Shown here piece after piece: positions 7,773 through 15,852 of a DNA stretch of 23,206 nt. The first letter of the stretch is position 1. Every line of letters begins with the position of its first letter. A program made the position numbers and the translations under genes. The notes under the pieces were generated by a model. The model did no database searches. It worked only from the letters and a program-made list of their open reading frames with translations, and had not been told where the DNA came from. Origin of the DNA: an uncultured Lachnospiraceae bacterium (GTDB taxonomy: Bacteria > Bacillota > Clostridia > Lachnospirales > Lachnospiraceae); assembly GCA_910579495.1 (NCBI GenBank), contig CAJTVD010000063.1, positions 1-23,206 of the forward strand, written 5' to 3'.

Positions 7773-8713
7773 TACACAATACCCTCCTGTCCCATCTTCT
7801 TAATAACTGCATTTGCTAAAAGCACCAGCACCACGCCTACCACTGTCTGGAACAAGCCAATCGCCGTTGCAAAGTCAAACCGGCCTGCCGCAAGGCCTAT
7901 GGAATATACATAAGTACTGATAACATCGGAAGCATCTTTCACCAAAGTATTTCCCATCATATAGGGACGGTCAAAGCTGATGGATACCAGTTTACCGATC
8001 TGCATGATCAGCAGGACAGTGATCGTAGAGGAAATCTGCGGCAAGGTCACATGCCAGATCCTCTGCATCCTGGTTGCCCCGTCTATGTAAGCCGCTTCCC
8101 CTAATGACGCATCTGTTGCCATGAGGGCTGCCAGATACACGATCAGGGAATAACCTGCGCCCTGCCATACACCAAAGAACCAATATACAAACCTCCAAAG
8201 GAAACTATTGCTTAAGAACGGGATGGAATTGAATCCCAGAGCGTTTACAATATTGTTTACAAGGCCGCTGGAGGAGAGCAACTGTGTTGCCACACCTGAA
8301 ATGATAACCCATGATAAGAAGTTCGGCAAATAAAGCAATGTCTGCGTTGTCTTACGGACCCCGCTGCTGCGCAGCTCATTTAGGAAAATTGCCAGAAAAA
8401 TAGGGATCGGGAACCCGATGACCAAATCGCCCAGGTTCAAGATCAATGTGTTTTTGAGCGCAGACCAGAAATCTGCTGAAGTAAATGCCTCCTTAAAATG
8501 GGCAAACCCAACCCATGGGCTGTTCCAGATTCCCTGGAAAACATTGAACTTTTTAAAGGCTACTACTACGCCTATCATAGGTTTATACTTGAATAAGATC
8601 ATATAAACCACAGGAACTACCAGCATTGCGTATAGCTGCCAACTGTTGCGAAGGTAAAGCTTCATACTGCCTACACCCTTCTTTTTTACGGTACTCTTCT
8701 TTTTCCCATCCAT
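7772..8713 (-). CDS. Carbohydrate ABC transporter permease (LplB/YteP-like)
   Basis: A 313-aa permease of the LplB class with a lysine-rich cytoplasmic N terminus and six predicted membrane segments. The EAA loop reads GEAAYIDGATRMQRIWHVTLP. FKYKPMIGVVVAFKKFNVFQG near residues 42-62 is a usual LplB-class signature. The ATG at 8713 follows GGAG with about eight-base spacing. This is the first gene of the transporter unit, preceded by a 376-base gap that holds the previous operon's terminator and an AT-rich presumed promoter. Its stop overlaps the next permease start by one base. Confidence 0.92.
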   Translation of the reverse strand: MDGKKKSTVKKKGVGSMKLYLRNSWQLYAMLVVPVVYMILFKYKPMIGVVVAFKKFNVFQGIWNSPWVGFAHFKEAFTSADFWSALKNTLILNLGDLVIGFPIPIFLAIFLNELRSSGVRKTTQTLLYLPNFLSWVIISGVATQLLSSSGLVNNIVNALGFNSIPFLSNSFLWRFVYWFFGVWQGAGYSLIVYLAALMATDASLGEAAYIDGATRMQRIWHVTLPQISSTITVLLIMQIGKLVSISFDRPYMMGNTLVKDASDVISTYVYSIGLAAGRFDFATAIGLFQTVVGVVLVLLANAVIKKMGQEGIV

Positions 8714-8900
8714 CGCTTTTCTCCAATCTGACTACTTTTTTACTTATTGATTAGACACTTTCAATAAATATCAACAAGTTTATTCTAAACTTACATATAC
8801 AATTTATCTATTCATCATTTGCTTTTTAGTTTTTTAATTATTGCATATTTTGCTTTATAATGAAACAAGAAGTATTTTCCATTGCTTCTTCCCGCAGGGG
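8714..8900 (-). promoter_or_regulatory. AT-rich upstream region of the transporter operon with a 17-bp palindrome
   Basis: This gap before the permease genes is very AT-rich compared with the genes on either side and must hold their promoter, but I cannot pick a convincing -35/-10 pair. A 7-bp inverted repeat AAGTTTA-ttc-TAAACTT lies at 8776-8792, a plausible operator about 65 bases before the start codon. The rest of the gap (8965-9089) shows only a wobble-paired hairpin at 9048-9067 with no T-run. Confidence 0.4.
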
Positions 8901-8932
8901 AGTATTTGACAATACTTGCGCCAAATGTACAT

Positions 8933-8964
8933 AAAAATACACCCTCTGGCGACGGTGTATTTTG
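8933..8964 (-). terminator. Terminator after iolG
   Basis: A perfect 10-bp stem AAAATACACC (8934-8943) / GGTGTATTTT (8954-8963) with a 10-base loop. Flanking A and T residues let it act on both strands. It closes the HAD-GH105/GH38/iolE/iolG operon about 125 bases after the iolG stop, so the transporter genes beyond need their own promoter. Confidence 0.8.
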
Positions 8965-9089
8965 CTTTGAGAATATTGGTTTTACTGTCAGGGAAAGGCC
9001 CTTGAATTTTTCTAAGCAAAACGGCTCCCCTGCCCTGGTATCTTTCCAGTGGCTGCAGGAAGCCGCTTTATTTTAAAAGCTGTCTTTTG

Positions 9090-10100
9090 TTATCCTATTT
9101 CAGAAAGCTTCACCGGACGGTGTTCTTCCACGGACTTCTTTGCCGCAATCCCCATAAGCACAGGCTTTAACCCATCCTCCACTCCAAGAGGTGTATCTGT
9201 ATCGTTCTCAATGGCGTCAATAAAGCATCCCACTTCTTTTGCAAAGGATTCCATGTAACGCTCTAAGAAGAAGTAAAGGGGCTTTTCCCCGGTAATGCCC
9301 TCTGCGTTGGACAGTACCATGCTGGAAGGGGCATCATTGGAAGTGGCTGCCATTCCTTTGGAGCCGAACACTTCCGCCCTCTGGTCGTAGCCGTAAACGG
9401 CCTTTCTGGAATTGTCGATCACTGCGATAGCGCCGTTTTCCATTTTCAGGGTGATCACTGCGGTATCCACATCCCCTGCTTCCCCGATTGCCGGGTCTAC
9501 CAATACAGCAGACTGTACATAGATCTCTTCTGCGTCGCATCCTGCCAGGAAACGCACCATATCAAAGTCATGGATGGTCATATCCAGGAACATGCCGCCG
9601 GAAACTGCCGCATATTCTGCGCTGGGGGGCTCAGGATCCCTTGAAGTCACCCTGATAATATGGGGTTCGCCGATCTTGCCTTCCACTACCGCCTGCTTTA
9701 CTGCGGCAAAGTTATGGTCAAAGCGGCGGTTAAAGCCTACCTGGTATTTAATCTTGCTCCCCTTTAAGGCAGCAATGACTTCCTTGATCCTGTCAAGGTC
9801 ATGGTCAATGGGTTTTTCACAGAACACATGCTTGCCCGCTGCAATGGCTTCCAGGGAAATGGAAGAGTGGGTGTCTGTGGATGAGCAGATTAAGACTGCC
9901 TGGATCTCAGGGTCGTTTAAGATCTCTTTATAATCTTTGGCCGCATTGGGTACCCCCATGCTCTTTACCCAGTTTTCTGTCTCCTCATTCATAAAAGGGT
10001 CTGCAATGGTCTTGATCTTTGCGTTGCGCACAAAGTTACAGATGCTCCTTGTATGTACCTTGCCGATCCTTCCTGCCCCGATAATACCTACTGTAATCAT
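9090..10100 (-). CDS. iolG: Inositol 2-dehydrogenase family oxidoreductase (Gfo/Idh/MocA)
   Basis: A 336-aa NAD-dependent dehydrogenase expected to oxidise myo-inositol (or a related cyclitol or sugar) to scyllo-inosose. The Rossmann motif GAGRIG is at residues 8-13. The family catalytic residues are in place: Lys96 in CEKP, then Asp173 and His177 in FLDMTIHDFD, matching the Lys/Asp/His triad of Bacillus IolG. Length is normal. The ATG has AAAGGAG about six bases upstream. It lies 71 bases after iolE, which strongly supports the inositol assignment, since Gfo/Idh/MocA members alone can act on many sugars. No iolB, iolC, iolD or iolJ is present, so the pathway must finish elsewhere or this pair serves another substrate. 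Confidence 0.85.
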   Translation of the reverse strand: MITVGIIGAGRIGKVHTRSICNFVRNAKIKTIADPFMNEETENWVKSMGVPNAAKDYKEILNDPEIQAVLICSSTDTHSSISLEAIAAGKHVFCEKPIDHDLDRIKEVIAALKGSKIKYQVGFNRRFDHNFAAVKQAVVEGKIGEPHIIRVTSRDPEPPSAEYAAVSGGMFLDMTIHDFDMVRFLAGCDAEEIYVQSAVLVDPAIGEAGDVDTAVITLKMENGAIAVIDNSRKAVYGYDQRAEVFGSKGMAATSNDAPSSMVLSNAEGITGEKPLYFFLERYMESFAKEVGCFIDAIENDTDTPLGVEDGLKPVLMGIAAKKSVEEHRPVKLSEIG

Positions 10101-10136
10101 TTTTTTCTCCTTTTCTTTTCTGAAATCTCTATCTTC

Positions 10137-10156
10137 AGGCGGCCATAGGGCCGCCT
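10137..10156 (-). other. Intercistronic hairpin between iolE and iolG
   Basis: A perfect 8-bp GC-rich stem AGGCGGCC-ATAG-GGCCGCCT with no T-run after it on the minus strand. It probably protects or tunes the message rather than ending it. Confidence 0.4.
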
Positions 10157-10171
10157 ATAAACAGCCGCAAA

Positions 10172-11071
10172 TCAAAGCCCGGTCTGCTCTGTTATGTACT
10201 TTCTTGCCTGGATAGCATATGCCAGGGGGTTGGCCTTTGCCGGGTCCTGCTCTGCCTCCACTACCATATAGCCCTCATAGCCGCTCTCTTCCAGTGCCTT
10301 GAAAATGGGTGCAAAGGTGATGCAGCCGTCACCCGGGACAGTAAAGGCGCCTGCCCGCACGCCCGCCAGAAAGCTCATCTTCTCCGCCTTTACTTTTTCT
10401 ACCACTTCCGGGCGGATATCCTTTAAATGTACGTGCTTAATGCGTCCCGCATAACGCTTTACCATCTCCACCGGGTCTTCCCCGCAGTAAGCAAAGTGGC
10501 CGCTGTCAAACAAAAGGCTTACATAAGCCGGGTCCGTCCCCTGCATCAGGCGCTCCACTTCCTCAGCGCTCTGGACTACGGTTCCCATATGATGATGGAA
10601 GGTCAGCGCCACACCATATTTCTCTAGGGATAATTTCCCCAGACGGTCCAGCCCCTGGCACAGAAGCCCCCACTCTTCCTCATTCATCACGTACTTGCCC
10701 TCAAATACCGGCTGGTCCTGTATTCCCTGGGTACTGTGGCTCTGTTCGGAGACCCCCACAACCTTTGCCCCCATCTGGGAAAGGAAGGACACATGCTTTT
10801 CAAATTCCTTTTCCGTTTCCTCATAAGGCTTGCTGATCAGGAAAGTGGAAAACCATGCGTTGCAGATCTCAACGCCCCTTAAGGAAAGCGCCGCTTTTAA
10901 TACCTCCGGGTCTTTGGGATACTTGTTTCCTACCTCTGAGCCGGTATACCCTGCCAGCGCCATTTCACTGACACACTGCTCAAAAGTATTTTCCTTTCCA
11001 AGATCCGGCAGGTCATCATTGGTCCAGGCAATGGGAGCAATTCCCAGCTTTACTTCTTTTCCCTCAAACAT
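10172..11071 (-). CDS. iolE: Inosose dehydratase-like protein (IolE)
   Basis: A 299-aa xylose-isomerase-like TIM-barrel protein. IolE dehydrates scyllo-inosose to trihydroxycyclohexane-dione, the step after IolG. Family marks include GIAPIAWTNDDLP near the N terminus, GVSEQ, the FHHHMGT motif, LLFDSGH, HVHLKD, FTVPGDG and VVEAEQDPAKANP. These supply the Glu, Asp and His metal ligands of the fold and agree closely with Bacillus IolE. Two ATGs are possible. The one at 11071 has AGGAGG seven bases upstream, while the one at 11077 is only one base from it, so 11071 is preferred. It begins 19 bases after the GH38 stop, in the same operon as a mannosidase and a GH105. Confidence 0.88.
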   Translation of the reverse strand: MFEGKEVKLGIAPIAWTNDDLPDLGKENTFEQCVSEMALAGYTGSEVGNKYPKDPEVLKAALSLRGVEICNAWFSTFLISKPYEETEKEFEKHVSFLSQMGAKVVGVSEQSHSTQGIQDQPVFEGKYVMNEEEWGLLCQGLDRLGKLSLEKYGVALTFHHHMGTVVQSAEEVERLMQGTDPAYVSLLFDSGHFAYCGEDPVEMVKRYAGRIKHVHLKDIRPEVVEKVKAEKMSFLAGVRAGAFTVPGDGCITFAPIFKALEESGYEGYMVVEAEQDPAKANPLAYAIQARKYITEQTGL

Positions 11072-11090
11072 CTTCATTCCTCCTGTTTTG

Positions 11091-14000
11091 TTATTTCAAT
11101 ATCATAAGTGTTTTGATCTCAAAACTGCCAAAGGCCATCTCTATGCTGTTGCCAGCAAAGGGCAGGCGTCTTCCTTCCCTTTCCAGGATATCCGACTCCA
11201 TCAGCTCTTTTACGGCAGGTACAAAGGAGATCCGCACCTTCTGGGGGCAGCCCACAGCCTCGTAGAGGCGGATCACCGTTCTTTTGCTGCCCTCCTCGGC
11301 AAGCTTTATGCTTTCTATCAGCACATGGGCCGGTTCCCCTGCTGCCCCTGCAATCTCCAGTAAGCCAAAGGATTTCCCAAGGATCCCCACCCGCTTTTGC
11401 AGGCTTTCCCCAAGATGGGAACGGCGGTTAAAGGAAACAGCCCTCTGGGCGATCTGGCCCCTCCGGGAATCCCCCTCAAAAGGATAGCAGGCATAGGAAA
11501 ACTCCTGCCTCCCCTGGTCTGCATACATATCCGGCATCAAAGGCGCCCGCAGCAGGGTAAGGCTGATCCTGTCTTCCTTGGCACTGTAACCATATTTGCT
11601 GTCATTAAAGAGCCCGATCCCCCGGCTGCCATCCTCTAAAAGGCTGTATCTGTGGCCGCACACCTCATAACGGTCTTTCTCCCACTGGTAAGAGCCCATC
11701 ACCGGGCGTTTTATTGCCCCAAAGGCAATTTCTCCCGTAACCTCCGCCGCCCGTACCGCCGCAGGGAAATCCACCTTCAGCATCCGGTGCCGCTCCTGCC
11801 AGAAGATTTCCGTATGGAATTCCAGCAAACAGCCGTCCTGGCTGATACAGATCCTTTGGGAAAAGGGGGAATCTTTCACCTGCCCTTTCAGCAGCCAGGC
11901 AGGGCGTCCCTGGTATTGTGACTCTTCCATGTGCCAAAGGGAAGTATCCAGGGCCTCCTCCTCCTGCTCGTACATACTGCCAATCTCCCAGGCATCATAA
12001 TAACCGTTCACATTGCGGTACAGCCGCAGGGTATTCATGGGGGCATCCTTTGCCGTAAAATCCTCTCCCCCTTCTCCCCTGGAAAGCTTCCACACCCTTC
12101 CTGCACTGTCAAGCTCCGCATACAGCTCACGGCTCTTTAAATAATACCTGCCTTTTCCCGGGCAGAAGCCTATGCTCCCTTCCCGGGGAGGGGCTGTGAA
12201 TGCCTCTCCCTGGCTTTCCTTCCCCTGGGGGGCTTCCCCTTCAAATGCATCCAGCACCTTTCCTAAAATGCCCTCACAGGCACCGGCGATCTGTGCCAGC
12301 TCATCTTCCGCTTCCTGGTGCACCCGGGCAATCCCCGTCCCTGGCAGGATATCATGGAACTCCTGTATTAACAGCCGTTTCCACAGCCCCTTCAGTTCCC
12401 CTGCCAGGGTGCAGGCATCTGTACTTCCCCCAAAGCCCGGCTGCCGGCCCTGGTAAAGCCCAAGAAGGGTATTCCAGTATTCCGCTTCCTTTAACAGGCA
12501 TTCTCCCCGGCGCACTCCCTTTTTGGTTTTCGCCTGGGCGGTATAGGTTCCCCGGTGCCAACTTAAATACAGCTCCCCGGCAAATACATTGTCTGTGCCC
12601 CGCTCCTTTAGCCGCTCAAAATAAGCCACCGGGCTTTCATACCTGGCCCGGGGTGCCCCCTCTAAGTCGGCACATCTTCTGGCCATCTCTAAAAGCTCCC
12701 TGGTAGGGCCGCCGCCGCCGTCCCCGTAGCCAAAGGGATAGAGCATCCCTTCCATCCCCTGGGGCTGGACTCTGTCGTCCTCCCACCGCCGGACCATGTC
12801 CATGGGGGATAGGGGGGCGTTGTTCTCCTTATAAGTATGTCCTAATATCCGGCTGCCGTCAATCCCCTGCCACCAAAAATCATTAAAAGGAAAAGGCTCA
12901 CACTCCGGATCCTGGCGTATGAGCTTCTGGGAGGTGAAATAAGGCACGCCGCACTGGCTCATGATCTGGGGCAGCGCACCGGAAAACCCAAAGGTATCCG
13001 GCATCCATGCCAGCTTGCAGTCACATCCAAGCTCCTGCCAGAACCATTCCTTCCCATAAAGGAACTGTCTGGCCAGGCTTTCCCCGCAGGGCATATTGGT
13101 GTCGCACTCCACATAAAGGGCTCCCTCCGGGATCACCTGCCCCTCTTTGATCTTTTCCTTTACCCTCTCCCACACCGCCGGATAGGATTCCTTTAAGTAT
13201 TCCAGGATAGGCGGCTCGCAGAGGAGAAACTGGTATTCAGGATATTCCTCCATCAGTTCCAACTGGTTGCTGTAGGTCCTGGCAGCCTTCCGCCTGGTCT
13301 CCTCCAATGTCCACAGCCATGCCAGGTCTAAGTGGGACTGCCCGAAAATGGTAAATTCCGGGGCGGTGGAACCGTTCTTGCATTCTAACAGGGGGCGCAG
13401 GATCCCATCTGCCGATACCACAGCCTTGGTAAGTTCTTCCGCGGGAAGCCCAAAATCCACCAGGGTGGTAAAGCGCATCAGCCCTTCCGCCACCTTCATG
13501 GCACGCAGGGAACGCTCCGGAAGCCGGGAAAGCAGTGAATACAGGGCCTGGTAATCCATCCCCGCCTGAAAAATCTCTTCCTGCCACACAGCCACCTGGG
13601 AGGGGGCTGTCACCAGTTGGGGGACGTCCTGGTCGGAAAAGGGCTTCTCCCCTTTCCGGCAAAAACACCCTTCCTCCCGCCTGGGGCCATGCCCGGCATA
13701 GCACTCTGCCGTTATCCGGAAATGTTCCCCTGCTGCTGCTTTCCTGGACAGCGTCACATAGCTGTGGCGTTTATCCACTGAGCCTTTTTCCCTGCCGTTT
13801 ACCCACAGCAGCATTTCCTCGCCAACCCCGGGGAAGAAGACGATCCGTTTCCCTTCCAGCTCCTCTGGCACCGTCCACTCCCAGAAAAACCAGCCGTACT
13901 CCCAAAATTTTCCCCACCGGGTTCCCACCGGCACAGGCTGCCCCTGGGCTGCCCCCTGCTTTTCCGCCTGGGAAAGGGAAAGCCTCTCCTTGGTGGAAAA

Positions 14001-14114
14001 CCCGGCCACCGGCAGTTCCTCCCACTTTATCTGGAAATGCTTGGGAAATTCTTCCGCCCACATCGCCAGCCGGTCCTGCCACTGCCTGCCCGGCCAGATA
14101 GTCTTATTGCTCAT
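11091..14114 (-). CDS. GH38 alpha-mannosidase
   Basis: A 1007-aa glycoside hydrolase family 38 enzyme that removes alpha-linked mannose with retention, using a zinc ion. In order, the sequence shows a jelly-roll-like N-terminal domain (about 60-170), then the catalytic domain: GQSHLDLAWLW (258-268, His261 and Asp263 as zinc ligands), WMPDTFGFSGALPQ (370-383, Asp373 as nucleophile), GYGDGGGGPT (462-471) and LSWHRGTYTAQ (517-527, His520 as a zinc ligand), followed by the C-terminal beta domains. No signal peptide is present, so it works on imported oligosaccharides. The ATG overlaps the 3' end of the HAD-GH105 gene by 11 bases, with GGAGGG just upstream, so the two are translationally coupled. 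Pairing with unsaturated uronyl hydrolase suggests a mannose- and uronate-containing substrate. Confidence 0.93.
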   Translation of the reverse strand: MSNKTIWPGRQWQDRLAMWAEEFPKHFQIKWEELPVAGFSTKERLSLSQAEKQGAAQGQPVPVGTRWGKFWEYGWFFWEWTVPEELEGKRIVFFPGVGEEMLLWVNGREKGSVDKRHSYVTLSRKAAAGEHFRITAECYAGHGPRREEGCFCRKGEKPFSDQDVPQLVTAPSQVAVWQEEIFQAGMDYQALYSLLSRLPERSLRAMKVAEGLMRFTTLVDFGLPAEELTKAVVSADGILRPLLECKNGSTAPEFTIFGQSHLDLAWLWTLEETRRKAARTYSNQLELMEEYPEYQFLLCEPPILEYLKESYPAVWERVKEKIKEGQVIPEGALYVECDTNMPCGESLARQFLYGKEWFWQELGCDCKLAWMPDTFGFSGALPQIMSQCGVPYFTSQKLIRQDPECEPFPFNDFWWQGIDGSRILGHTYKENNAPLSPMDMVRRWEDDRVQPQGMEGMLYPFGYGDGGGGPTRELLEMARRCADLEGAPRARYESPVAYFERLKERGTDNVFAGELYLSWHRGTYTAQAKTKKGVRRGECLLKEAEYWNTLLGLYQGRQPGFGGSTDACTLAGELKGLWKRLLIQEFHDILPGTGIARVHQEAEDELAQIAGACEGILGKVLDAFEGEAPQGKESQGEAFTAPPREGSIGFCPGKGRYYLKSRELYAELDSAGRVWKLSRGEGGEDFTAKDAPMNTLRLYRNVNGYYDAWEIGSMYEQEEEALDTSLWHMEESQYQGRPAWLLKGQVKDSPFSQRICISQDGCLLEFHTEIFWQERHRMLKVDFPAAVRAAEVTGEIAFGAIKRPVMGSYQWEKDRYEVCGHRYSLLEDGSRGIGLFNDSKYGYSAKEDRISLTLLRAPLMPDMYADQGRQEFSYACYPFEGDSRRGQIAQRAVSFNRRSHLGESLQKRVGILGKSFGLLEIAGAAGEPAHVLIESIKLAEEGSKRTVIRLYEAVGCPQKVRISFVPAVKELMESDILEREGRRLPFAGNSIEMAFGSFEIKTLMILK

Positions 14115-15738
14115 ATTCCCTCCATTCTGCCAGGAATAAAATTGCCAGCGCCTGGCCGTAGGGCATGGACTTTAAAGGAATCTCCTTGTAAAAGTCTTTG
14201 GAAAGCCTTCCCATGGGCGTGCCGTAAGATACCTGCTCCAGCACCCCCTCCGGGGAAACCAGGGACAGGACAGGCGAAAGCGCCTTCCGGGCCACCGCAA
14301 GATACTCCTCCCCCAAAATGCCTGTATGGATGCCCCGCAGGATCCCGTAAGCAAAACCACAGGTGGCGCTTGCCTCCTCATAGGAATCTGCATCATCCAG
14401 CAGGGTATGCCACATACCGCTTCCTGCCTGCAGCTTTGCCAGCGCGGATACCTGGTTCTGATAGGTTTCCGCCAGAATACGCCTCACCGGTTCCGGGCAG
14501 TCGATCATGGAAAGCACTTCCGGGATGGCAATGGTGATCCAGCAGTTTCCCCTTCCCCAGAAAGCCCCGGCAAAATTGTTCTTTTCCTTAAAAGTCCACC
14601 CATGATACCACAGCCCTGTTACCGGGTCCTGGAGGTATTTCACATGGAGCAGGAACTGGTACTGGGCTTCCTTTTTGTAATCTTCCCGGTCCAGGATGCG
14701 CCCCATGTTGGCCAGGAACAGCACTGTCATAAACAGGGTGTCATCCCAAAGCTCCTGGTCGTTCTCATCGTCCGAGGTCTGGTGCTGGATGCCCCCTTCC
14801 TGGGTCCTGGGCATACTGTCCATGATCCAGGAAGCAGCCTCCCGGCAGGGCTCCATATAGGCCTCGCTTTTTAAATGCTCCGCCAGATAGGACATAGCCA
14901 GGTAGGGCGCTACTGTGTTCACATTAAGGGGTGGGAATCCCACCTCTGTCTGGGTGTCATAAAACCGGACCAGCATATCCAGATATTCTTTCTTCCCGGT
15001 GGCTGCATACAGTTTCCAGATGCCGAACAGCCCTACCCCCTGGGGCCATTCCCAATGGGCGTACTTTTTCAGCTCTTCTTCGGAGATCTTTTTCTTTTCC
15101 CTCATATTCTGCATAAATGGCAGGTCATCCTCATAAAGGATCGGGGAAAACATTTTCATCAGCCGCTCCAGCTTCTCATCCACCTCCTGCGCCTGTTCTT
15201 CCTCCAGCTTCCGGTCCAGCTCCGCCAAAAGCCCGGGCAGCTGGGATGGATGGCTGATGGTATAGTCCGGCTTCCAGTCCTCCTGCTGGAATTCATGGAA
15301 ATACCGGGGCGACCAGTCCAGCCAGATGGTGGTGAGCCCGAAACGGTTCCCCCCTGCCACGTCCTTTTTCAGGTTGTTGCCGATCATGACGATCCGCTTT
15401 TTGTCCCCCTCTGAAAGATGGAGCTGGTCCATGGCCGTCTGGAACATGATCTCCTCAGGCTTCTGCACACCAACAGTCTCCGATACTACCCAGGCATCAA
15501 AACAATAGCGCAGCCCGTTTTCCCTGTATACGTTCTGGAAAGATTCTTCCTCCCCGTCCGCTACCAGGGCAATGGTGTACCCCTCCTCATGGAGCTGGCG
15601 GAGCACTTCCCCCCCGTCCTCAATGAAATCCGCCCGTGAGACGATCTCCGGCTTTTCTTCCATATACTGCTGTGTGGATTCATCAATAATGGTATCTCCG
15701 CTGTCCGTAAAAACAATCAATGTTTTTCTTTTATTCAT
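14104..15738 (-). CDS. HAD-family phosphatase fused to GH105 unsaturated uronyl hydrolase
   Basis: A 544-aa two-domain protein. Residues 1 to about 170 are a HAD hydrolase: motif I FTDSGDT (nucleophile Asp12; Asp15 where DxDxT enzymes have the second acid at +2), a motif II position LVADG, motif III Lys93 in VQKPEE, and motif IV IGNNLKKDV (Asp126). A charged linker (about 172-186) leads to a complete GH105 domain with WPQGVGLFG, WDDTLFMT (331-338), GLWYHGW and FWGRGNCW, very like the stand-alone GH105 at 3121-4224. No signal peptide. The ATG at 15738 has a GGGGG ribosome-like site; the ATG at 15750 has none and adds four residues. It is the first gene of the operon, divergent from the AraC gene. 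The phosphatase is plausible but its variant motifs I and II leave activity open. Confidence 0.85.
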   Translation of the reverse strand: MNKRKTLIVFTDSGDTIIDESTQQYMEEKPEIVSRADFIEDGGEVLRQLHEEGYTIALVADGEEESFQNVYRENGLRYCFDAWVVSETVGVQKPEEIMFQTAMDQLHLSEGDKKRIVMIGNNLKKDVAGGNRFGLTTIWLDWSPRYFHEFQQEDWKPDYTISHPSQLPGLLAELDRKLEEEQAQEVDEKLERLMKMFSPILYEDDLPFMQNMREKKKISEEELKKYAHWEWPQGVGLFGIWKLYAATGKKEYLDMLVRFYDTQTEVGFPPLNVNTVAPYLAMSYLAEHLKSEAYMEPCREAASWIMDSMPRTQEGGIQHQTSDDENDQELWDDTLFMTVLFLANMGRILDREDYKKEAQYQFLLHVKYLQDPVTGLWYHGWTFKEKNNFAGAFWGRGNCWITIAIPEVLSMIDCPEPVRRILAETYQNQVSALAKLQAGSGMWHTLLDDADSYEEASATCGFAYGILRGIHTGILGEEYLAVARKALSPVLSLVSPEGVLEQVSYGTPMGRLSKDFYKEIPLKSMPYGQALAILFLAEWREYEQ

Positions 15739-15852
15739 AGTGACCCCCATTTTTTATTGTATTTATTGCTTTTTTTTGTTATTATATTGTTACAGATATT
15801 ATCTACGCCATCTTTATCAAAGATAAAATTGTCAAAAGGACAGGTAATTGCG
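15739..15852. promoter_or_regulatory. Divergent promoter region between the HAD-GH105 operon and the AraC gene
   Basis: This very AT-rich gap must hold both promoters. On the minus strand a perfect -10 TATAAT lies at 15781-15786, about 43 bases before the HAD-GH105 start, without a matching -35, as often seen at activator-dependent promoters. On the plus strand a TTG-containing -35 near 15776 and TATTAT at 15797-15802 are weak candidates for the AraC gene. A 6-bp inverted repeat ATCTTT-atc-AAAGAT (15810-15824) is a possible binding site. Confidence 0.5.

Noticed and set aside
9090..10100. 3-keto-glycoside forming Gfo/Idh/MocA oxidoreductase (DgpA-like) instead of IolG
   Set aside because: The adjacent clear IolE homolog and the IolG-like catalytic stretches favour the inositol role, though the alternative is not excluded.
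13535..14101. Proline-rich 188-aa plus-strand frame
   Set aside because: It is antisense to the conserved GH38 gene, has no ribosome site, and its composition is that of a shadow frame in GC-rich DNA.
15757..15852. Extra 32-residue hydrophobic N terminus of the AraC protein
   Set aside because: It overlaps the divergent promoter, has no ribosome site, and AraC proteins of this class start with the cupin domain.
15739..15852. Catabolite-repression (CcpA) site
   Set aside because: No stretch fits the cre consensus here or in the 8714-8900 region.
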